From positions 1-30,110 of the forward strand of contig CAZLBV010000063.1 of assembly GCA_964557845.1 (NCBI GenBank): 30,110 bases of DNA, written 5' to 3'. Below, one piece after another: positions 25,021-30,110 of this stretch. Each line of letters opens with the position of its first letter. Within the stretch, counting starts at the first letter, position 1. The notes beneath the pieces were generated by a model. The model did not search any database. It worked only from the letters and a program-made list of their open reading frames with translations, and was not told the DNA's origin. The stretch is from CAZLBV01 sp964557845 (GTDB taxonomy: Bacteria > Acidobacteriota > Aminicenantia > Aminicenantales > Aminicenantaceae). A program made the position numbers and the translations under genes.

Positions 25021-25212
25021 ATGCCAAAAGTATGTGAAATTTGTGGAAAGGGCCCGGAATTCGGGAATAGTGTGAGCCATTCTCATAAGGCTTCTAAGAA
25101 AAAGTGGAAACCTAATCTGCAGAAGATTAAAGTTGATACAGATTCAGGGAACAAGCGGATGTGGGTTTGTACGAGGTGTATACGCGCCGGCAAAGTCAAA
25201 AAAGCCATCTGA
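25021..25212 (+). CDS. rpmB: 50S ribosomal protein bL28
   Basis: 63 residues, the usual short bL28 length. It begins MPKVCEICGKGPEFGNSVSH; the SHSHKASKKKWKPNLQKI block is the rRNA-binding core of L28. Two CxxC pairs (C5/C8 near the N-terminus and C50/C53 in WVCTRCIRAGKVKKA) make it the zinc-binding form of L28. It is the only plus-strand gene on the right side of dnaA and is transcribed convergently to relA. A weak AAGAG lies before the ATG. Confidence 0.96.
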   Translation: MPKVCEICGKGPEFGNSVSHSHKASKKKWKPNLQKIKVDTDSGNKRMWVCTRCIRAGKVKKAI

Positions 25213-25221
25213 ATTATTCAC

Positions 25222-25333
25222 AAAGAATGCTGATTCAATAACCCTTGAATCACTCAATCAAAAATTTCCATAAAAAGTAAATTATTATTTTTTCTCTGTC
25301 CTTATCTTGGTTAAATTATTATCAGCATTCTTT
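25222..25333. repeat. Long-range 13-bp perfect inverted repeat between rpmB and relA
   Basis: AAAGAATGCTGAT (25222-25234) and ATCAGCATTCTTT (25321-25333) are exact reverse complements, 86 bp apart. Inside lies a second hairpin, GATTCAA/TTGAATC (25232-25238 and 25245-25251), which shares bases with the left arm. A T-rich run is at about 25283-25293. The gap separates convergent genes, so it may be an elaborate bidirectional terminator or a relic of a small mobile element. Confidence 0.6.
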
Positions 25334-25392
25334 ACCCTTCGGAAGCGGCTGATCTCACTATCCCAGTGCTTGAATAATCCAGTCTTTGCCGA

Positions 25393-27546
25393 TCAGATGC
25401 GTTTGACTGATATAATTTCCTTTATCTTTGCGATCTTTTTCATTATTTCCTCGAGGTGTTTTATATCTTTTATATTGATAGAAAATTTTATTTCGGCCTT
25501 TTTATTAGGGTAAGTGGCGACCTCTGCTTTAGTTATATCTCCTTCTAAGTGAGCAATTTCTGCTGTAAGTTTTGCTAAAAGCCCCTGTGTGTCTTGACTT
25601 TTTATCAGAAGCCTTCCTTTATAGATACCTTTTGCCGAGCTGTCCCAAAAGGCTTCCACCATTCTATCCGGGGAGAGGATTTCTTTGGTTATGAAAGGAC
25701 AGCGCTGAGAATGAATAGTAATTCCTTTTCCAGCTGTGATATAACCGATAATGGGCTCTCCTTTAATTGGGGAGCAGCATTTAGCTAAATTAAGTCTGGG
25801 GTCATCTTTGCCCTTGACGGTGATCGCCGATTTTGGCCTTCTTGCTACTCTTGTGACCACTTTTCTGATCAGTGGTCTTTTCTTATACCGCTGCAGACTC
25901 TCTGGAAAGATATTTTCAATCAGCTTCCTGTTAAGAATAACCTTTCCAGAACCAACATAGGAGAAAAATGAATCGAGATTTTTTATTCGGATATTCAAGA
26001 GCGAATGCAGTTTTGGCAGGAGGTCCTTTTTTTCCCGGCTGGATAGATCAATATTATACTTTTTTAAAACTTGTTCCCATATTTTTTTCCCGATGGCGAT
26101 ACTTTTTATTTTTTCCTGTTGGTTGAGCCAGCGTTTTATGTGATGACGCGCCGATGACGTGCTGATTATATTTAACCAATCTCTACTTGGATTCTTTTCA
26201 GGAGAAGTAATGATCTCCACGATGTCTCCGGTTTTAAGAATAGTCTTTAAAGGGGCGGGTCGGCTGGTGATCTTAGCTTCCACGGCATGAAGACCGATCT
26301 CTGAGTGTATCTTAAAAGCAAAATCGAGGGCAGATGCCCCTAAAGGCATATTAATGGCTTTTCCTTTGGGAGTAAAGACATAAACTTCTTCCGGAATAAG
26401 ATCGGTTTTTAGACTTTTAAGAAATTCTTTGGGGCTTTTTTGTTCTTTATACAGTTCTGCCATTTCTCGCAGCCATACCAATCTCCGGTCATCTTCCAAT
26501 GTGGGTTGCTGGTATTTTTCTTTGTATTTCCAATGTGCTGCTATTCCGTTTTCCGCTAGTTCATGCATGTTCTGAGTGCGAAATTGTAATTCTATAGTTT
26601 GTTTTTTTTCTGTTAGGATCGTGGTATGGAGAGCTTGATACTGATTTGGTTTTGGCATGGATATAAAATCTCTGAATCTATTGGGAAGATGGGGCCAATT
26701 TTGATGAATAATCCCCAGGGCTGCATAACAATTTTTTACAGAATCAGTTATAAGCCGCAAGGCCATAAAATCATACACCTGATCGAAATCGATACTTTGA
26801 CCCATCATTTTTATATAGATGCTGTACAAGCGTTTTATTCGATATTGAATTTCTGCCGGAATGTTGTTTTCCTTCATTAGAGATTCGATCAGTTTTTTAA
26901 CTCGTTTTAATTCTTTTTCCGCATTTTTCCTCTTTGGATCCACCATTTCGGATATCTTGAAATAGCTTTCTGTATCCACATACCGGAACGAATTATCTTC
27001 AAGTTCAGCTTTTATCTTTCCCATACCCAATCGGTTGGCAATAGGAGCATAAATCTCAAGTGTTTCCCTGGCGATTTGTTTTTGTTTTTCTTCGGGAAGG
27101 TACTTTAATGTTTTTAGATTGTGGATTCGATCGGCCAGCTTTATAAAGATTACACGAAAATCATCAGTCATGGCCAAGATGATCTTTCGTATGCTTTCTG
27201 CTTTCCGATTTTCTGGAGAGGATTCTTGAACTAAGCTTATCTTTGTGACCCCTTCGACTAGGTAGGCGATTTCCTCCCCAAATGCTTCCTTTATATTGTC
27301 AACACTGACATCGGTGTCTTCTAAAACATCGTGGAGAAGGCTGGCGGCCAGGGTGGTACTATCCATTTTCATGTCTGCTAGAATAGAAGTTACTTCTAAG
27401 GGGTGGCTGAAATACGGTTCCCCTGATCGGCGTACTTGTCCTTTGTGTGCCTGAGCAGCAAAAACATAGGCTTTTTGTAAGAGAATAATCTCGCTCTCTG
27501 AATAAAAAGAAGCGACTTTTTCAAGTATATTATCGAAGCGTATCAT
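25393..27546 (-). CDS. Bifunctional (p)ppGpp synthetase/hydrolase (RelA/SpoT, Rel type)
   Basis: 717 residues, standard for long RSH enzymes. An N-terminal HD hydrolase domain has metal residues H48, H72, D73 and the ED pair E76/D77 (LLHDVLEDTD), with a further Asp in KLADRIHNLKTL; these argue for an active hydrolase. The synthetase domain follows with RIKRLYSIYIKMM, FRDFISMPKPNQYQALHTTI and ELQFRTQNMHELAENGIAAHWKYKE. Then come TGS (EVYVFTPKGKAINMPLGASALDFAF), a zinc-finger-like CCSPIKGEPIIGYITAGKGI region, and a C-terminal ACT domain. It is the single RSH gene visible and so probably makes and degrades the alarmone. It lies 15 bp after gmhB with no clear Shine-Dalgarno, so translation may depend on coupling. 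Confidence 0.95.
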   Translation of the reverse strand: MIRFDNILEKVASFYSESEIILLQKAYVFAAQAHKGQVRRSGEPYFSHPLEVTSILADMKMDSTTLAASLLHDVLEDTDVSVDNIKEAFGEEIAYLVEGVTKISLVQESSPENRKAESIRKIILAMTDDFRVIFIKLADRIHNLKTLKYLPEEKQKQIARETLEIYAPIANRLGMGKIKAELEDNSFRYVDTESYFKISEMVDPKRKNAEKELKRVKKLIESLMKENNIPAEIQYRIKRLYSIYIKMMGQSIDFDQVYDFMALRLITDSVKNCYAALGIIHQNWPHLPNRFRDFISMPKPNQYQALHTTILTEKKQTIELQFRTQNMHELAENGIAAHWKYKEKYQQPTLEDDRRLVWLREMAELYKEQKSPKEFLKSLKTDLIPEEVYVFTPKGKAINMPLGASALDFAFKIHSEIGLHAVEAKITSRPAPLKTILKTGDIVEIITSPEKNPSRDWLNIISTSSARHHIKRWLNQQEKIKSIAIGKKIWEQVLKKYNIDLSSREKKDLLPKLHSLLNIRIKNLDSFFSYVGSGKVILNRKLIENIFPESLQRYKKRPLIRKVVTRVARRPKSAITVKGKDDPRLNLAKCCSPIKGEPIIGYITAGKGITIHSQRCPFITKEILSPDRMVEAFWDSSAKGIYKGRLLIKSQDTQGLLAKLTAEIAHLEGDITKAEVATYPNKKAEIKFSINIKDIKHLEEIMKKIAKIKEIISVKRI

Positions 27547-27561
27547 AATATTAAGTTAAAA

Positions 27562-28164
27562 TTACTGGCTGTTTTCTTGAAATTCCTTTTTTTCTTGAGT
27601 TAAAATCCAATTAACTGCTTCCAAAAGGTTTGTGGCCACATAAGAGGGTTGTATTCCTTTTTCTTTTAGGAGTTCTTGGGTTCTCGTCCCATATCCTGTA
27701 AGAACCAAAATTGTTCTGGCATTGATGTTGATACCGAAAAGAATATCCTCTATTTTATCCCCAACCATATAAGAAAGTGAAGTGTCAATATTCAGATCAG
27801 CAGCCGCCTGCAGTGCCATTCCCGGCGCTGGTTTTCTGCAGGTACATTTTATTCCGTAAACAGGGTGGTCTGCTTCCGGAAAGTGAGGGCAGTAATAAAT
27901 TCCATCAAAATAAGCATCTCGTCGGGAGAAATCTTCCTTAAGTTTCCGATGTATGTCTAAAAGAGCCTTTTCTTCGATCAGCCCGCGGGCAATACCTGAC
28001 TGATTTGTGATCACCACTGCCAGAAGTCCGGAGGCATTGATTTTTCTTACCGCTTCAAAGCTATAGGGATAGATCTCGATCATTTCATATGATGAGGGAT
28101 AACCGACATCTTTATTGATGTTTCCGTCGCGGTCAAGAAAAACAGCTTTTTTCTTTAAGCTCAT
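27562..28164 (-). CDS. gmhB: D-glycero-D-manno-heptose 1,7-bisphosphate phosphatase
   Basis: 200 residues from ATG 28164, which overlaps the waaF stop as ATGA and has GGAG 8 nt upstream; an ATG 18 bp earlier is less well placed. HAD-superfamily motifs are clear: I FLDRDGNIN (two Asp), II VVITNQSG, III CRKPAPGM and IV MVGDKIEDI. The zinc-binding insert typical of GmhB and HisB-N is visible as CPHFPEADHPVYGIKCTC. The enzyme removes the C7 phosphate in ADP-heptose synthesis for the lipopolysaccharide inner core. Its coupling with a heptosyltransferase supports this over histidinol phosphatase. Confidence 0.92.
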   Translation of the reverse strand: MSLKKKAVFLDRDGNINKDVGYPSSYEMIEIYPYSFEAVRKINASGLLAVVITNQSGIARGLIEEKALLDIHRKLKEDFSRRDAYFDGIYYCPHFPEADHPVYGIKCTCRKPAPGMALQAAADLNIDTSLSYMVGDKIEDILFGININARTILVLTGYGTRTQELLKEKGIQPSYVATNLLEAVNWILTQEKKEFQENSQ

Positions 28165-29165
28165 TTTAGCATCTCCAGGCATGTGTTAAAAACTTCTTCA
28201 GGTGTTATCTCCAACATGCAACGATGGTCAATTGGGCATTTTCTATATTTACAGGGCCAACAAGGGACCTCCTTTTTTAGGACTACGGAAGGCTGCTGCA
28301 ACGGCCCGGTTACTTGAGGGTTAGTAGGGCCGAAAAGTGCTATAACAGGAGTGTGGACGGCATTGGCTAAATGCATCGGCCCGGAATCATTGGAAATGAC
28401 TAATGTGGCTGTTTTTAGAATCCCGGCAAGCTCCATGAGGGTAGTTTGACCAATAAGAATACGGGGTTTATTTGGCATCTTTTCTGCAACGGATTTCCCC
28501 ACCGCTAATTCCGATTTTGCCCCAACGATCACGATCTCCGCCCTTAAAGCTTTTTGCAGCATGGACCCAAGCTGAGCAAATAGAGAAGCAGGCCATTGCT
28601 TTGATGAGCCATAGGCAGCTCCAGGATTGAAGACTATAATGGGATGATCCATATTAACTCCATGGGCCTGAAGCAGTCTTTTTGCCTCTAGAACAACATT
28701 AGCTGGAACCGGAAAGTTCAATTCCGGCGTGAGAGTATTAAGACCCAAACCTTCAAGAAGATTTAAATAATAATAAACATGATGAGTCTTGCTCTTATTT
28801 TCAATGGCAGAAGGAGTTCTGGTTAATAAAAACTTTCGCCCATCTTTGGCATACCCCCATCTGTTTGGAATTTGTGCGGCAAAAAATAGAAAAGCGGAAG
28901 AGAAAGAATTGGTAAAGAGAAGCCCGGTGTCGAAGTTATGTTTTTTAATGGCGGCGGCAGCGCTTAGAAGATTTTTTAAACTTACTGAATCAGGGACGGG
29001 AATGGTTCCTTCAATATAATCGAGACTTAGGAAAAGGTCTTTTACCCACCCCGAAGCTGCTATCCAGATATTACTGTCAGGAAAGTTTTGGTGAAAACTA
29101 TCGAATGCAGGTAAAGTCAAGACGGCATCGCCTATCCAGTTAGGAGCTCGTATTATGATGTTCAT
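28161..29165 (-). CDS. waaF: Lipopolysaccharide heptosyltransferase (GT9, WaaF type)
   Basis: 334-residue GT-B glycosyltransferase of family 9. It starts MNIIIRAPNWIGDAVLTLPA, the WaaF/heptosyltransferase II signature. The nucleotide-sugar half carries VFNPGAAYGSSKQWP and SNDSGPMHLANAVHTPVIAL followed by FGPTNPQVTGPL. A C-terminal cysteine cluster (CWPCKYRKCPIDHRCM) is typical of WaaF. It transfers L-glycero-D-manno-heptose from ADP-heptose to the inner core on the cytoplasmic face. There is no Shine-Dalgarno before the ATG, and the -10 element sits only 7 bp upstream, suggesting a leaderless mRNA. It is coupled to gmhB by a 4-bp overlap. Confidence 0.93.
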   Translation of the reverse strand: MNIIIRAPNWIGDAVLTLPAFDSFHQNFPDSNIWIAASGWVKDLFLSLDYIEGTIPVPDSVSLKNLLSAAAAIKKHNFDTGLLFTNSFSSAFLFFAAQIPNRWGYAKDGRKFLLTRTPSAIENKSKTHHVYYYLNLLEGLGLNTLTPELNFPVPANVVLEAKRLLQAHGVNMDHPIIVFNPGAAYGSSKQWPASLFAQLGSMLQKALRAEIVIVGAKSELAVGKSVAEKMPNKPRILIGQTTLMELAGILKTATLVISNDSGPMHLANAVHTPVIALFGPTNPQVTGPLQQPSVVLKKEVPCWPCKYRKCPIDHRCMLEITPEEVFNTCLEMLK

Positions 29166-29172
29166 TTATCTT

Positions 29173-29202
29173 ATTTTAGGAGTAAATCTAGAGAATTGTC
29201 AA
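29173..29202 (-). promoter_or_regulatory. waaF promoter placed for a leaderless transcript
   Basis: Minus strand TTGACA (29202-29197), 18-bp spacer, TAAAAT (29178-29173). Transcription would start at about 29166, one base before the ATG at 29165. Confidence 0.55.
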
Positions 29203-29280
29203 AACTGGCTCCCGTCCTTTCTTATTTTGATTGGTAATTTTTTTAATGGAATATTCTGGGCGGAAAGCCTGAATTCTATC

Positions 29281-29580
29281 TCAGCTTGTGTTTGATGATT
29301 TCGATATGCCAGAAGGCGTATTTGCGTCGCTCTTCTTATCGTCTTTGCTGCTTTCCTTTTCATTATTGGGCTTTTGTTCTTTGCTTTGATCCTGTTTGTT
29401 GGAATGGGCGTAATCTGTAATATACCAACCACTTCCTTTGAATTGTAAGGCAGGTGGGGATATTATCTTTACTACCGGTCCGCCGCATTTAATACATTTT
29501 GTTAAGGGTGGTTCACTGATTTTCTGAATAACCTCAAAAATCTCACCGCACTTTTTACATTTATATTCATAAAGGGGCAT
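29281..29580 (-). CDS. FmdB-family putative zinc ribbon protein
   Basis: 99 residues. The opening MPLYEYKCKKCGEIFEVIQK and the two CxxC knuckles (C8/C11 and C29/C32) define the FmdB (CxxC_CxxC_SSSS) zinc-ribbon family, and GSGWYITDY is its usual end motif. The remaining 40 residues are a hydrophilic, low-complexity tail (Lys, Asp, Ser, Asn-rich) that differs between species. The family is widespread; a role as a small regulatory or protein-binding factor is suspected but not established. A TATAAT with extended TG (29615-29607) lies upstream. It is 115 bp ahead of waaF, which has its own promoter. Confidence 0.93.
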   Translation of the reverse strand: MPLYEYKCKKCGEIFEVIQKISEPPLTKCIKCGGPVVKIISPPALQFKGSGWYITDYAHSNKQDQSKEQKPNNEKESSKDDKKSDANTPSGISKSSNTS

Positions 29581-29606
29581 TTTTTACTCCGAAAAAAAAG
29601 AAATTT

Positions 29607-29615
29607 ATTATATCA
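29607..29615 (-). promoter_or_regulatory. Extended -10 promoter of the FmdB-type gene
   Basis: Minus strand TGATATAAT (29615-29607), a perfect -10 with an extended TG; no strong -35 is visible. It lies 27 bp before the ATG at 29580. Confidence 0.45.
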
Positions 29616-29764
29616 CAAAAAAAGCTTTTCTGCATATAAGAAAAAATTGGTGCAATGAATTATCTGCATTAGCAGTTTTCATCTTTTGCGAGAGCATTTT
29701 TTAAGGAAAAATTTATAAGATTAACCAGGAATATTTTGGACTTTGATGAAGAAAAAACCAGGAG

Positions 29765-30110
29765 CTATTCTTTAAACACGATTGCTTCAAAGACAAAGAT
29801 ATCCGCCCCCTCTCTCCAGGCAGTGGGAGGAAGGCCGGCCTTTAGGCAGGCTTGTTCGAGGAAAGTTTTGCGGGACCAGTTGTTTTCGACCGGGACTTGG
29901 GGAAGAAGAAGCCCCTTTTTTCCATTTTGGGCAATAACCAGACCATGTTTTCCGACAGAGACTTGATTAGGATCTGTGATTTTGTGCAGGGGCGATAAAA
30001 CAGAGATCTCGAATTCTAAGGATTGTATTTCATCAGCTGTAACTGGTTTGAATCGAAAATCCTGAGTGGCAGCATAGATGGCGGCTTGGATGATGGTTTG
30101 GTATAGAGGG
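29765..30110 (-). CDS. AMMECR1-domain protein (AmmeMemoRadiSam system protein A), N-terminus cut by window edge
   Basis: The minus strand reads open from base 30110 to a TAG at 29767-29765, giving about 114 C-terminal residues of an AMMECR1 domain. Recognisable blocks are AATQDFRFKPVTADEI, EFEISVLSPLHKITDPNQV, VGKHGLVIAQNGKKGLLLPQ, VPVENNWSRKTFLEQACLKAG and LPPTAWREGADIFVFEAIVF. In bacteria this domain forms the AmmeMemoRadiSam set with a Memo-like protein and a radical SAM enzyme; the biochemical function is unsolved. The start and any Memo or radical SAM partner lie outside the window on the right. The 184-bp gap to the FmdB-type gene shows no other gene. Confidence 0.88.
   Translation of the reverse strand, partial: PLYQTIIQAAIYAATQDFRFKPVTADEIQSLEFEISVLSPLHKITDPNQVSVGKHGLVIAQNGKKGLLLPQVPVENNWSRKTFLEQACLKAGLPPTAWREGADIFVFEAIVFKE

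Noticed and set aside
29199..29432. 77-codon minus-strand frame
   Set aside because: It overlaps the FmdB-type gene in another frame and looks like a shadow; composition is basic and low-complexity.
29736..29966. 76-codon plus-strand frame at the right edge
   Set aside because: Antisense to the clearly recognisable AMMECR1 coding sequence.

Overview
The window looks like a chromosomal stretch of a Gram-negative, heterotrophic bacterium of low-to-middling GC. Evidence for an outer membrane is a heptosyltransferase next to a heptose-bisphosphate phosphatase, several lipoproteins, and a large exported protein ending in a beta-barrel-like region. Promoters read as ordinary sigma-70 (TTGACA / TATAAT, 16-18 bp spacers) and not as Bacteroidetes-type. 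The mix of Gfo/Idh/MocA and DUF1080 sugar genes, a URO-D-like protein beside a sodium symporter, and a peptidase-MA/PD40/barrel protein resembles Aminicenantota or other Acidobacteriota-like uncultured lineages. That assignment is a low-confidence inference from gene content.

Layout. (1) 1-2491, minus: a URO-D/MtaA-like protein followed 5 bp later by a sodium:solute symporter that runs off the left edge. (2) 2643-5742, plus: an AcoX-type ATP-NAD kinase-like protein, then an aminotransferase and an omega-amidase overlapping by 13 bp (keto-acid/methionine salvage). (3) 5770-12271: a LacI-type regulator on minus, then on plus a lipoprotein aldose 1-epimerase, AraB, AraD and a FucI-like isomerase. 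A perfect 22-bp palindrome covers the araB promoter. This is an L-arabinose catabolic operon in which a FucI-type enzyme seems to stand in for AraA. (4) 12282-16348, minus and convergent with (3): an MFS sugar/nucleoside-type transporter, a Gfo/Idh/MocA dehydrogenase, and an exported fusion of a xylose-isomerase-like TIM barrel with a DUF1080 (3-keto-glycoside hydrolase-type) domain. It is a candidate oxidative (3-keto) sugar-degradation unit. (5) 16651-17637, plus: a lipoprotein ApbE flavin transferase, followed by about 350 bp with no recognised gene. (6) 17990-20548, minus: dnaN and dnaA, with DnaA boxes upstream of dnaA and an AT-rich, DnaA-trio-like tract between dnaA and dnaN; probable oriC neighbourhood. 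(7) 20683-24732, minus: a three-gene envelope operon (TPR lipoprotein, second lipoprotein, metalloprotease/propeller/barrel protein). (8) 25021-30110: rpmB on plus; then on minus the bifunctional relA/spoT gene, gmhB, waaF, an FmdB-type zinc ribbon protein, and the C-terminal part of an AMMECR1 (AmmeMemoRadiSam protein A) gene cut by the right edge.

No rRNA, tRNA, CRISPR array, transposase or phage gene was recognised. The strongest leads for something undescribed are the exported TIM-barrel/DUF1080 fusion with its dehydrogenase and transporter, and the dnaA-adjacent lipoprotein/metalloprotease/barrel operon. Smaller leads are the LacI-type regulator that seems to start at ATC and the DnaA-trio-like tract between dnaA and dnaN.
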